This document shows, one piece after another, positions 24,718 through 37,747 of a stretch of 64,000 bases of DNA; position 1 is the first letter of the stretch, and each line of letters begins with the position of its first letter. Position numbers and translations under genes: made by a program. The notes beneath the pieces are model-generated. The model searched no databases and had not been told where the DNA came from. It saw only the letters and a list, made by a program, of their open reading frames with translations. Origin of the DNA: Platanthera guangdongensis (lineage: Eukaryota; Streptophyta; Magnoliopsida; Asparagales; Orchidaceae); assembly GCA_039583875.1 (NCBI GenBank), contig CM077150.1, forward strand, positions 178,688,375 through 178,752,374, given 5' to 3'.

Positions 24718-27400
24718 ACCAAGACTAAATCATCAACATTAAAGTGAGTCATTCTCCTATGTACAAGTCGTAGTAGCGTGGTCATCCCACATCAAAGAGA
24801 ACCTGTCAGGCAAAATGGAGGTCTTGGGGAACCTTGAAAAAGCATTTGCCAAAGAAAGATAAAAAGTTTCAACATCAACATTCAACATACCTCCAGTGGA
24901 AACCGTAGGAGAGAGTAAACCAGAGACGAGCTCACCCCCAAACCCATTAGGGGACACAATGGATGAAATAAATGGAGAGACAGATAATTCAAGTGATGGA
25001 GAAACATATGACGTTAAATCCGAAACATTGAAAATATGGGATATACCCCAATTAGTGGGTATCTCCAAATGAAATGCATTTTCTCCTAACTTCTTTAAAA
25101 TTCGAAAAGGACCGATTCGCCGATTCGCCAACGTTTTTATGAAGCTCGGAGGCAATCGTTCAGGGATGAGACGCACCAAAACTAAATCATCAAAATTAAG
25201 GTGAGACGCTCTCGTATGTACGTTAGCATGAGGCTAAATCATCAACATTGGGCGACTAACGTTTCATGAATGTGGTTATGTAAATTGTGAACATGAAGAA
25301 CGAATTCTTGTGCAAAATCTCTTGATTTATACGATGGGGGTAACAGAACTAAATCAGGTGGCACCGGTGCTTTATAGCCGTGCACTATTTCATTGGGGGA
25401 TAAACCCGTGAATTTGTTTTTAGAATTATTATACGCAAGCTGAGCATGGGGAAGAATCAAGTCCCAAGTATCCTTGTGGTCACCCAGAAGACAACATAAT
25501 AAACTATCCAAACTTTCATGTACTACTTCAGTTTGACCATTCACACTCACAATATACCCAAGGACCGCAACAGAAGTAACATAAAAAGTACAGTTTTTTT
25601 TATTGACAATTAATTCTACTGTTCGTGACGTGGTATGGATAATCCTCAAGTGTGATTCGTGATTTGTTGGAGTGGTGCTAAGGACAAAGAGATCATCAGA
25701 ATATACGACTATGAAATTCCCCATGAATGGTCGGAACACGTGAGTTATCATCCGAGCGAAAATACTCGGGGCTTTAGAAAGCCCAATTGGCATTACTAAC
25801 CACTCATAAGGCCTCTCCTGCGGTTTAAAAACCGTCTTCCATTCGTCTCCCTCCCTAAATCTTAATTGATGGTAGTCACTCCTAAAATCCAGCTTAGAAA
25901 AGATCGTGGCCCCGTCTAACATTTCCAACAAGTCATCCAAGCGAGGGATGAGAGACCTATGTTTGATAGTAATTTTTGTAATAGCCCAGCGGTCAACACA
26001 CGTCCTCAAAGAACCATCTTTCTTAGGGGCTAATAAAGCGGACACAATAAACGACCTCATTGTAGGCGTATAATCAGGGAATTGATCAATCGTAGGAAAT
26101 TTGGAAAACACAGTACTACAAAAAGTTGTGACAAGACCAAACACGAATTCTAACAACTCGCTAATACATATCCTACGAGACACGTCCAACGGAGGGGCTA
26201 CAAACGTAGGTAAAATAAAAGGACTCGGAGCAGGAATAACAGAAACGTGTCCTAAAATGGGTGCTAGTTTGGTCAATGGAGAAGGAGGGATGAGTCGGAT
26301 AAAACAAAATCAGAGTGATCAGCATGACATGTTGAGATCATCAATGGGGTGGTCATCCGAATCGTCACCACTAAAGTCATCCAAAAATTCCTCTCCCTCG
26401 CAGGGTACATCTTCCAACACTTTAGGTACATTTACTAACTCAAAATCATCGATAAGCTCCTCAACTATTATGGGTGTTGGACCGAAATATGGTCGAGGAT
26501 GAGTCAGATAATCATATGGGGTGGCATTTCAGAGGAGAGCTCCTCTTCCATGTCACTGGAATAACCGAACTCCTCAACATCACTAAGCTCGTCAATGATA
26601 CCGACATCCCCCTCAGCGGTGGGCTCAGTCAACGATACTAACTTGAAGTCAACAGAAGGTTCACACACGGGCTCAGTAAGCTCGGGGGGAGACTCAGACA
26701 GGATCACAGTCGTAGGAGGAATGGGGTACTCAACCACATCGGGACTAGCCACTCCACTAGCATCGCAGGTAATATTTGTCTAGCACCTCATACTGACAGG
26801 AATACTCTCACCACGAGGGCTCATGACATCCCTAGTCGTAACACCTTTCGAGCCTGAAACATATGACCTATATGGTATTGTTTCCCTAAAGGTGGTAGTA
26901 GGCACACTATGGGCAGGACGACCTTTGGGGGGAGATGATCTAGCTTTAGGTATATAATCATTCCTATAGGAAGGTACGAGACTAGTGCCATAACGATATA
27001 AACTCACAGGCTTCGTGCCAGCAGTGCAGAGGTAGGCATGATCAAATTGATCCGAGAGTAGGCTACGCATGTGCGGCCAAGCATATTGATAGCTACATAC
27101 ACGACACTCTTCGTTTAACCAAAATACGCGTGCTTGACCAACTGATTTTTCACGGGCAATGACAACCTTTCGGAAGTCATCCGATGGGTACCACGCAAAA
27201 TAATATTCCATCCCTTTAATCCATTCTCGAAAAATTTGTGGATTCCCGTAACCTTTATAAGTGAGTGCCTCAATTCTAGTGCGAGGAAGAGCGTGGGGAC
27301 GATTGGGCTTCCTAAGACAAGTGGACAATGTTGGGGTGTGGTTAGCCATAACTTTAGACCACAAATATTCTAATCGGGAATCATAAACGTCATGTGCCAT
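24718..27400 (-). pseudogene. Gag-pol remnants of gypsy D
   Basis: Gag (27400-26780) keeps the core IFREWIKGMEYYFAWY but no zinc knuckle. An acidic segment follows (26752-26504). The protease is not recognisable. The 344-residue frame 26276-25242 begins with RT (LLAPKKDGSLRTCVD; catalytic YSDD near 25695). At GYIVS it passes directly into integrase at NGQTEVV near 25555, so RNase H and half of integrase are missing. The frame 25179-24757 carries the integrase C-terminus (RLIPERLPPSFIKTLANRR). A second short copy of the segment just before it lies at 24710-24770. Confidence 0.85.
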
Positions 27401-27750
27401 ATTCAGTGTGGACGGGAGAGAATAATCTACCCGGATCTTGTGCGCATAATCTAGAAAAACAGTTTTGTAGGCAAAAAGTGCCCAGGCAAGAAATTAATTT
27501 TATAATGAAGTATTTTTTTTAAAAATAATGACTTAATAAAAATAAAATATTTTTTTAATTTCTCACTGAGAAGATGATGGAGATTCTCCAGAATATTTTT
27601 TTGGATTTCGAAAAATTAAAATTTTAGTACGCTATTGGCAGACTAGCTAAATATGTTTTTGTTATTTTGACAACGAAACGTGCTAGACAAGTGTGTGTCG
27701 GAGTCCTATGAATATGAGGATGGTGTTAATTAGGAAATTAACTCGAACCT

Positions 27751-27764
27751 CCATCTGATACCAA
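27751..27764 (-). promoter_or_regulatory. Primer binding site of gypsy D
   Basis: The minus strand reads TTTGGTATCAGATGG just inside the LTR, a near-perfect tRNA-Met-type site. It gives the element orientation. Confidence 0.75.
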
Positions 27765-27766
27765 AT

Positions 27767-29172
27767 TGATGCAGGCTACGTCTCCCGACGAACCGCAACG
27801 GACAAACGACACCGAATTGTTCTCACTCGTTCCAATTTTACGCTCGCACGATTTAAACGCAGCACGCCTGATTCGCAATAATATTAATCAAATGTTAACG
27901 CACGGGTTCGCTACACCCTTAGAGATCAAATAGAGGCGATGAACCAATATTCTCTGAAGCGAAAAGGACGGACCCGATCCGTTCGAGTGTATGTTGTACC
28001 AAAAGAGATCCACCAAAAATAAACGATTCGAAAAATGGTAGATCTCTCCCAAAAAAAGAAAACGAGGTCCGCCAATCCTCACGAACTTAAATAAATCAAA
28101 AGAAAACACAAATCGTTCGGATCAAAACCACGACAGAATCAAAATTTCGCAAGCCACGCCAAAGTAAAGCCACCACAAGATTAATCTAAGAGGGAAACGT
28201 TCAAAAGTAGAAATTTCGTTACCCCAATCGAAATAGATGATTTCGATTTACTAAATTGGTTCTCTCTTCAACGGTTCTTCCGGAGCCACGCCGAATGGAG
28301 AGAAACTCGTCTGCCATCCCTGCTTCACGCCGGAGAAAGTTCGTCGTCGCCGGAGTTGATGTCCTTGGTAGAAATCACCAAGGAGGGGATTTGGTGGATG
28401 GCAGAACCCTAGGAGAGGGAGACCTTAGTTTGCCGAACCCTAGGAGAGGGAGACCTTAGTTTGCCGAACCCTAAGAGAGGGAAAACCTTGATGGCTGAAC
28501 TCCTTCAAGGGGGAAGGCACCTTCGTTTTGTGCAAATCGTTGGAGAGGAGGGGGAGGGTTGAGGTGGAGAAGAGAGGAAAGAGGAGGGTGTCCGAAATTC
28601 TCAAGAGGGAGAAGGGAAGAAGAGGTGGCCGAAATCCACAATGGGAGAAGGAGGCCGATGACCAAGGAGGAGAGGAGAGGAGAGGAGGGGGAAATTTCAA
28701 TTTGAAATTAGGTTTTCTTTTCTCATTCATTCTGCTCTTTCATTAGCCATGCAAGCCTATATATATAGGATACACCACTCCATCTCCACCATACAATATT
28801 AAACTAGAACTAGATGGTTATAAGCAACCCATCACAAACATTAAATTGAAATAACAATATTACGGAATATTAAAATGCTTAAAAATATATAATTATAAAT
28901 ATATAATTTATAACTATATATTTTTATATGAGGGTAAAGGTGGACCACATGCATAATATGTAGCAGTGATTTGGCGCGGCGTTGGCGATGGATGTCGCGG
29001 TAGAATTCCATCTTCAAGCTTGCGGCAACGACCGTCACAATCATCAAATTCTATGAGGAGGAGATCAACGACCACATCAGCAACGTCATCATGAACAGGT
29101 GGCGGGACTTCGTCGCCAAAAGTCAAACGGTCACGAGCATCACGAACACATGACAGGACATCGTCGCCATCA
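27767..29172 (-). repeat. 5' LTR of gypsy D
   Basis: On the minus strand it begins TGATGGCGACGATGTCC at 29172 and ends GCCTGCATCA at 27767, the same termini as gypsy B. Much of the transcribed part aligns with the B LTR. A TATATATA stretch near 28758 is the likely TATA region. Confidence 0.83.
28405..28497. repeat. 31-bp tandem repeat in the D LTR
   Basis: Units start at 28405, 28436 and 28467 with the core ACCCTAGGAGAGGGAGACC. The third is diverged. The B LTR has no such array. Confidence 0.85.
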
Positions 29173-29919
29173 ACGGTTCATGAGAATGCGCTTCTTTCAT
29201 AGGCTAGGCAGGCTCATCGCCGTAGTAAGGTCCGGTGGGTTCTGAAACTCATCGTCCATGCAGAGCTGCTTGTGTAAGCCAGCGATGAAGAAGGCCAACT
29301 AGTGGGCTGCTTGAATCGACGGCGCGCGGGCGAGGAGCACCTGGAATTGCTCTAAGTAGTCATCGATGGAGTTAGAATGCTTTAGAGAGTTCAAGCCGTC
29401 GATGGGGTTGTTGTGGAGAGGGCGCCCAAAACGGATGTTGCACTGGACCTTGATGTCGTCCCAAGTGAGGTGGGGCTTCTCCCTTTGAAGTTGAGAACCA
29501 CAGTTATGCCGAGCCCATGAGGTGGAAGGAGGCCACCCCTAGCCAATCCTCCCACGGGTACGCTGCGAGGCAAAGAATTACTCACAACGAGTCAACTACG
29601 TTAAGGGATCTTCGCAACCCTCAAAGATCTGAAAATCCAGTTTCACAGAACGCGGTACGGTTGAGTAATCCGAGCGGGATGGCAGATCGGGCAGCCGGTG
29701 GTCGGGGTGCGACTCGGGAATGGATGGGGAGGAATCCGAAACTGGGCGTAGGGGAGGCGGAGTGCCGTCCGGGCGGAGAGTGTCGAGGAGTGTTTGATGG
29801 TTGTCCACCATCATGGTTTTAATGGAATCCAAAATCCGGGGCATGGTAAGACCGCCCAAAATTTCCTTGTCCATGGAGGAAGAAGCTCGAGAAGGGGTGA
29901 GTGAAGGCGGAGGAGGCAA
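29173..29919 (-). pseudogene. Gag N-terminal part of gypsy C (broken)
   Basis: The minus strand from 29919 encodes MPPPPSLTPS and SVKLDFQIFEGCEDPLT, a typical gypsy gag entry. Stops and small frame changes follow. It continues as TWDDIKVQCNIRFGRPL and FIAGLHKQLCMDD. The frame runs to the D LTR at 29172. The gag C-terminus resumes at 24717, so D split this gene. Confidence 0.78.
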
Positions 29920-30149
29920 TCCGGTGGAGGCAGTGAGTTAGGAACACCTGACAATGGAGGAGCCTAGGAGTATCGGTTGCAGAGCAGGAATGGTGGAATG
30001 CGGATAAAGTGGAGCCGATTGGACTGGAAAAATCGGGCCGACCCGGAAGGCTCGTGTCCGTGCAGATGGGGGGGTCGATGCTCGTCGGGGAGGGCTTGGT
30101 CGGTCACAACAGAGGTAGGCGGCGCTTGATCTGCTATTCCGGGCCGTTT

Positions 30150-30370
30150 CCTCTGATACCAAGTTGTTATGGTGTGACACTGAGAACTTCCCACACAACT
30201 CTCTTACGCAGGAAGCCATGGTGTGCACAGTGTTAAGTTTTTAAATTGCGTGAATTACCTACCTTCCGGGTTTGCGACACGTGTCGCTTGTATAATAAAC
30301 TTGGACCTATATTTGGAAACGGAGTCCGATCCGAAAAATTTCACCTCCGCGTGACACCTATCCCAAGGAA
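30150..30370 (-). repeat. Primer site and LTR edge of gypsy C
   Basis: The minus strand reads TGGTATCAGAGG at 30161-30150, three bases inside an LTR edge that starts TGTTATGGTGTGACAC at 30165. The outer end of the LTR cannot be fixed from one copy. I list sequence up to 30370 as probable LTR. Confidence 0.55.
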
Positions 30371-32228
<1,858 letters not shown>

Positions 32229-32740
32229 TAGTTCTTTGTGCGTGTCTTCCAGTTTTGTTCGACCTCTCTGGTCCTTTTATTTTAAAAAAAGAAAAAGTCA
32301 ATGTTTTCACCTCGCTCTGGCCTCTTTTAAGTTTTTTGATATACATAATAAGTTCTAAGGTTAATGTATAAGCATGTTAAGTTTGTAAAATTTAAAGTAG
32401 GGATGTTTTGTAACGGGTGGTTTAGCTAATGACTGCAGATACCCTGGCTAATTAAATTAAATTTTACTGACCTCATGTGTATTTGACATACAATTATATT
32501 TTTCAAGCTTTGTATTCAAATTGGTTTAATTATGCCATTGTTAAGAGTCTGTTTAGATGAGTTATTGGGATGTGGGGGTCACTTTTTGTCCATAGCAAAT
32601 ATTGCACGAAGGTGCAAAAGTCTTGTGAAGTCATAGCGCGTGGTGTGATTTAATACGATAAGGTGCAAAAGTCTTGTGAAGTCATAGCACATTATTCTGG
32701 AAAAAAATTGCAATCATTAAATAAAGACCACAAACGAAAA

Positions 32741-32954
32741 TGTAGGAAAACACAAAAAAAGAGAGAAAAAAATATGATTTTATTAATTTTTCAAAATTTG
32801 TTCTACATACTTGTGTTTGTACATGTATTTGTACATTAATATAAGAGAAGAGAAAGGTGGGACAATTCAAATCTAAGATGTGGGACTAAAATTTAAGGAG
32901 GAAGATGACCCAAGATAGGCCTTGTATTGGACTTTACATTTCTTCCTTCAAACA
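32741..32954 (-). repeat. 3' LTR of copia H
   Basis: It matches 42770-42995 along its length, including TATGATTTTATTAAT and GTACATGTATTTGTA. The last codons of the H polyprotein extend into it. Confidence 0.82.
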
Positions 32955-33376
32955 CAAATCGTAAGCACAGGACTTGGACAAGAACTGATAATGTAACAGG
33001 CGTGGTAAGACCTTGATGAAAATGTCAGCAACTTGATCAGCCGCATGAACATGTTTCAACTCCAGCTTCTTTATATGAACTTTCTCCCGAATGAAGTGAT
33101 AATCGACTTCAATGTGTTTGTCCATTCATGAAATACAAGATTTTTATCAATGTGTATAGCTGCTTAACTATTGCAAAATAAGGTGTCTGGTGAGAAAAAC
33201 TTGACTCCCAAATTATTTCGGAGAATTTCTAACCATGTAAACTCAGAGACAACAACAATAATTGAACGATACTCTGCTTCAGCCGAAGAGCGAGCAACCA
33301 CAGATTATTTCTTGTTGTGTCAGGTAATAAGGTGTCCTCCGAAGTGAGTGCTGAGTCCACTTGTGGAACGTCGATC
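32934..33376 (-). pseudogene. RNase H end of copia H polyprotein
   Basis: The minus strand encodes the end of a copia RNase H: HIEVDYHFIREKV and then ADQVADIFIKVLPRLLHYQF, the usual TKHIE...ADI.TK pattern. Upstream, EAEYRSIIV-like residues and an AIHIDKNLVFHE segment follow in broken frames up to 33376, where the gypsy F LTR cuts in. Confidence 0.8.
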
Positions 33377-35558
33377 TATAACACCCTGCCCGTCACGAAG
33401 AATATAACAGAAGATCCGGTCGGAGCCCCACGCCATATTCCACGAACATATGAAAGCGGTACTAAATTGTGACCAAACATCTAACAACTAACACAGAGTT
33501 CACAACTAACAAACACATTTTATTTATTAACCCATCAAAGGAATGTCCACTACAACCACTGGAATGATTAGATACACAAATATTCGGCCTTAAGGTCTTA
33601 CAACTTGTTAATGTTTACAAAAGATGTGATTTCCATACTTCAACACACATACCGGCAACACATAAAAGCAATAAAAGAGCAGTTAGGCCTTCAAGGGCCC
33701 GCACAACAAAAAGGGATTCAGCCCGCAATTTCCCGCTCGACTCTCCAGCACCTGCAGAAGACGAATCCATGAAGACGTGGCAAAACAAAGCAACAGTTAG
33801 CTTTAACTGACCACAATTATAACGACCCCACCCCATTCATGGGGCGGTGGTACTCCTTCCCTGCAAGCAAGCAGTATAGCAAAATATATAATAACATAAC
33901 CATCACAGACGTTGACACGCACGGTCACACGTCCCGTGCACTCAAGGCACATTATCAGTGTACTGAATTTCAAGTCACACCTCCATCCTAAGCATCTCTC
34001 ACTTAGATGGTATATTTGAGCGACTGCCGGTCATAAGCTATTATGTTTTCCGGACTTTCCTAGGACCGGTGCGCCGAGGAGCTACCTCTTCACTGACTCA
34101 CACTTGACGGATTCAGATCAGCTTTGCCCAGCTCAATCATCGCGAACAATTGGCACGATGTGGGTCAGCCTCACCCCAGTTAATACCATAACCAACGGTA
34201 TCCCTTCGATTGGCACACAAGGCCACTAGAGCTTCTCAACAGCTCATCATGCCACCCCTAGTCCCCAGGACAGGCTTCACACCCACCAAAAGCTCCTTGG
34301 GAGCTATAACCAACACTATCACTATCTCTGCGATATCGACAGACCACCAATTTGTCTCATGCTCGGGTTCACACCCAACACATATAACTGCTCACTGGTC
34401 TCTGCCAGTAAAGCTATTGCTAGCGACATCACTATCGCCGACGATAGCAACAAAATCTTGTTCTCTGTTGCAAACTTGGGTATTTCCCGGAGACATGCTT
34501 TAGTACTTCTGCAGCAACCTGCAGTACCTCAAAAACTCCGAAATCTATTATTTTTCTACGGAGTCTTCTCCGGCATGCTAATCAATCATCACCAATCCAG
34601 ACCAACCTGTTCTGATGAGCTTCACACAGAATGCTTATGCCCGTACAACGATCCAAGCACTATATGCAAAAATATAATGGGGATCAACCAAATCAACTCG
34701 TTGAAAGCTTCACCTTCCACTAATTAGTGGAGACGCTTTCATGCTATCATGCCAAACAAAAGGATTAGCATGATCTAGTATTCAGAAGGAGAGTCGTTAC
34801 CCTTGAAACACATTTTGGAGCCATGAGCTTGTAATTGATTCTGATAGGATCACCCGCAGTGCTTTTCTCTCCCTGAATCTAGCTTCGGCTCGCGATTCCG
34901 ACCGTTGAAACTCCTCCAAAGATCTTGCAATGGCTAAGAACAACCTTCTTCCTCCTCTCCTTTCCTTCTCTTCTTTTCTCAAAGATGAAGAAAGGGAGTG
35001 TGGTAAGAATAATGAAAAGAGGTTTTCCCCCTTCAGTCACCTTATCACCCGCGGGATTAAACTCAACCATCTTATCCTCAGGCCGAAACAAATGCATGGC
35101 CGCAATTTTAGACGAAAACTCTAATTTAATGTACCGCCTGATGATATCTCGATATCGCCTGGCGATAGCTCCAACGGTGGCCGCTTGACCAAGTCAACGT
35201 CTCTTTGCCGCTTAACAACCGCTTCTTAAGCAATTGACACGTAGCAACCTGCCACGTGGCACACTATCACCAGCGTTATCAGCTATCTCCAGGTAATACC
35301 AAATCGACTCCATCAAGTCGATCATTATCGACTGCATTGCATCGACTACATTGACTTGTCGACTGCATCGTGCTGAAAACTATCGCCGAGCGATATTGTT
35401 ATCTCCAGCGATAGCAAATCTACAACATTGCATCGACTACATTGACTTGTCGACTGCATCGTGCTGAAAGCTATCGCCGGACGATATTGTTATCGCCAGC
35501 GATAGCTCCAAAATCGCATTTTGTTGTTTTTCAATTGTGGGAAACCTGAGGTGTTACA
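33377..35558 (-). repeat. 3' LTR of gypsy F
   Basis: The right end GGTGTTACA (start TGTAACACC on the minus strand) follows a polypurine tract. The left end TATAACACCC is its imperfect mirror, as in Del-type LTRs. There are no genes inside; the ORFs at 34210-35188 show no conserved domain. Confidence 0.72.
35335..35505. repeat. 91-bp tandem duplication in the F LTR
   Basis: Units start at 35335 and 35426 with CATTGCATCGACTACATTG. They also contain the CTATCGCC...GCGATAG palindromes that recur through this LTR. Confidence 0.9.
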
Positions 35559-35572
35559 AATCTCCCCCCTTT
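35559..35572 (-). promoter_or_regulatory. Polypurine tract of gypsy F
   Basis: The minus strand reads AAAGGGGGGAGATT immediately before the LTR start TGTAACACC. Confidence 0.78.
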
Positions 35573-36799
35573 AAGCAATTTCATCCCGAAATTGTTTAGT
35601 ATATAAAAAAACAATACAAGTACAAATATACTGAATGTACTTTAAATAAACAACTTGGGCCACTCCTCTCTCATGGTTTGCTCACACTTTCATGGAAGTT
35701 TCTCGCGATCACAATTGTCCCAGCAGACTTTCGCCATCTTGATCGACTTGTTCCGCAGTTGCTTCACTTTCGTGTCTTTGATTCGAATGAGTTTGACTTT
35801 CGTCTTCAACCCACTATCGATCGACACCTGATCTACATCAACCACTTGAGTAGGCTCTTAAATATCCTTCCTCAACACCAATATGTGGAACACATCATGC
35901 AACCCGCTCAACTCTGATGAAAGAGCAAGCCGATAGGCAGCCTCACCCACCCATTCCTCAATTTCAAACGGTCCAAGGTATCACAGACTTAACTTTTTCA
36001 AGCGTCGAATCCTTGATACCCCCATGAAAATCTTGATTTTAAGATACATCCAGTCGCCAACAACGAATTTAACATCACAGTGCTTAGTATTGTAATACTT
36101 AGCTTGCCTATCTTGAGCAATCAACAGTAGCTCCCGGATCAAACGTATCGTCGAGTTTGCCTCATTGATGTCTTTTTTTTAAACAACTTTGTTTCACCCG
36201 TTTCTGCCTAAGCTAGTGGAGTACGACACTTCCTGCCATATAAAGCGTTGAAGGGCGTCATTTGAATACTTGCTTGGTAAGTGTTGTAGGTGAACTCAAT
36301 CATATAGAGATTGTCCTCCCACCTCTTGCCGAAATCCAAACCACACATTCAGAGCATATCCTCTATTGTCCTGTTTACCCTCTCGGTCTGACCATCCATT
36401 TGAGGATGAAAGGCCGTTCTGAACTTCATCTTGGTATCCAACAATTTGTGGATTAGCCTCCTATCATTCGATGTAAAACGCCCACCTCGGTCACTAACGA
36501 TGATACGGGGCACACCGTGCAATCGTACTATGTTGTCAACATAGAGTTTTGCCAATTTTTCCACTGAATCGTCCCTTCTATTCGGAATGAAGTGTGATAC
36601 CTTTGTCAAACGGTCTACGATCACCCATATGACATCGTTTCCGTGTTGTGATCTCGACAAACCGTGTACGAAATTCATCGATTTATCATCAAACTTCCAT
36701 TCCAGAATTGGTAACGACTTCATGAAATCAGCAAGCTTCTGACATTCAACCTTCACTAGTGCGTAAGCATGACACTTCGCCATATAGAGAACTGTCTTT
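35573..36799 (-). pseudogene. Integrase of gypsy F (broken)
   Basis: The minus frame 36783-36349 encodes the integrase core: EWKFDDKSMNFVHGL, VIWVIVDRLTKVSHFIP, VSDRGGRFTS and AFHPQMDGQTERVNRTIEDML. This pattern is typical of Del/Tekay chromoviruses. The C-terminal part (about 36340-35590) is still traceable, with LYGRK-like and NFHGGIKDSTLEK-like residues, but is shot through with stops. The first catalytic Asp of the D,D,E triad appears as Asn (MNFVHGL, where MDFV is usual). Confidence 0.82.
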
Positions 36800-36993
36800 T
36801 GTTAGAGAATATTAGGAAACATGATGTATTGGCCCATTAATATGGCCCATCTAGGATATAGTGTTTAGTCCAACATTGTTTGTATAGCTTATTTTTCCTG
36901 TTTTCTCTCCTATATATTTGTACTCATACTTGTATTCTGGTATTCAAGAAGTATATACAAGGTTTGGTCCTTTCTTTACATGGTATCAGAGCC
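36800..36993 (+). repeat. 5' LTR of copia G and primer binding site
   Basis: The LTR runs TGTTAGAGAAT to CTTTACA (36800-36980). TGGTATCAGAGCC at 36981-36993 exactly fits the initiator tRNA-Met complement. A CTATATAT box lies near 36910. Confidence 0.88.
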
Positions 36994-37575
36994 ATACGGT
37001 CCGACCTGTTTTTCTCAAACCGCCCAGTTCTCCTGTTAACCAGTCAGCATGCGTTTCTGCCTAACCGCACGGTCTTGCGACCTCTCCATTTTCTACCCGC
37101 CTCCATCCCCTTCTCCCGTGGATCCACCTCCTCCTTCTTGTCTACGCTATTTTATAGCCTCCTCTATCTCTGGCACGTGGACCCCACTCCCGTACGGAAA
37201 TGTCTTCTTAATCGTTATGAGTTTATTTCTACCCGCTGCGGATTCCCCTGTTAGCCGGGTAGTTCTTCCCTCTCGCAGTTGCTCTCTACCATCTGGCTAC
37301 CCGCTTTACCCGCTGCGACCTGTGTCTGCCCGCTGCGGTCTCTTCCCAGTGTTTTCGCCGCGGCCTCTTCTCTTGCCGCGCGATCTCCTTCCTTGTCGCG
37401 CGATCCATTTGTCGCACGGTTTCCTTCTTGTTGCAGGGAGCTCGCCCCTCTCCTGCCGATTTCCTTGACGCTTCTCGCTTCTCGGATTGATCTGCTATTC
37501 GTGCGGACTGTCTTTACGACTTCAGTACGGTTTGCTTCTAACCGCACAGTCTGGTGACTATTCGCCGTGGTTGCT

Positions 37576-37700
37576 CTTGGTGCGGTTGCTCTTAGCCGCC
37601 CGAACTAGTTCCTATTCGCTTGCGGTCTGCTCTTAGCCGCCCGAACTAGTTCCTGTTCGCTTGCGGTCTGCTCCTAGCCGCCCGAACTAGTTCCTGTTCG
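37576..37700. repeat. 41-bp tandem repeat in the copia G leader
   Basis: About three units (starts at 37617 and 37658, with a partial one before) share CTTAGCCGCCCGAACTAGTT. The leader around it (37000-37747) is untranslated and rich in CCGC/GCGG motifs. Confidence 0.9.
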
Positions 37701-37747
37701 CCATGCCTTTCGGCCTGTTGCAGTCTTCTTCTAACCGCTGCGGTCTC

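Larger units (their letters stand above)
24718..29172 (-). mobile_element. Ty3/gypsy element D (same group as B), inserted in gypsy C
   Basis: It has a 1406-bp 5' LTR at the right, then primer site, gag remnant, a fused RT-integrase frame and integrase C-terminus with chromodomain remnant. Proteins and leader match gypsy B closely. The 3' LTR and polypurine tract are missing. The left boundary with gypsy C lies at about 24710-24718 within the shared bases CTCATCCCT, so no target duplication remains. Confidence 0.82.
33377..36799 (-). mobile_element. Del/Tekay-type gypsy F, 3' half only
   Basis: It has a 2.18-kb LTR, a polypurine tract and integrase, all on the minus strand. It is inserted in the RNase H of copia H. 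Everything upstream of integrase (gag, protease, RT, 5' LTR) is missing, because copia G starts at 36800. Confidence 0.8.

Noticed and set aside
34210..35188. Several + strand ORFs around 34.2-35.2 kb
   Set aside because: They lie inside the Del-type LTR, have no domain pattern and are on the opposite strand to the element.
36981..36993. tRNA-like sequences at primer sites
   Set aside because: Only the short complement of the tRNA 3' end is present at each site; no cloverleaf can be formed.
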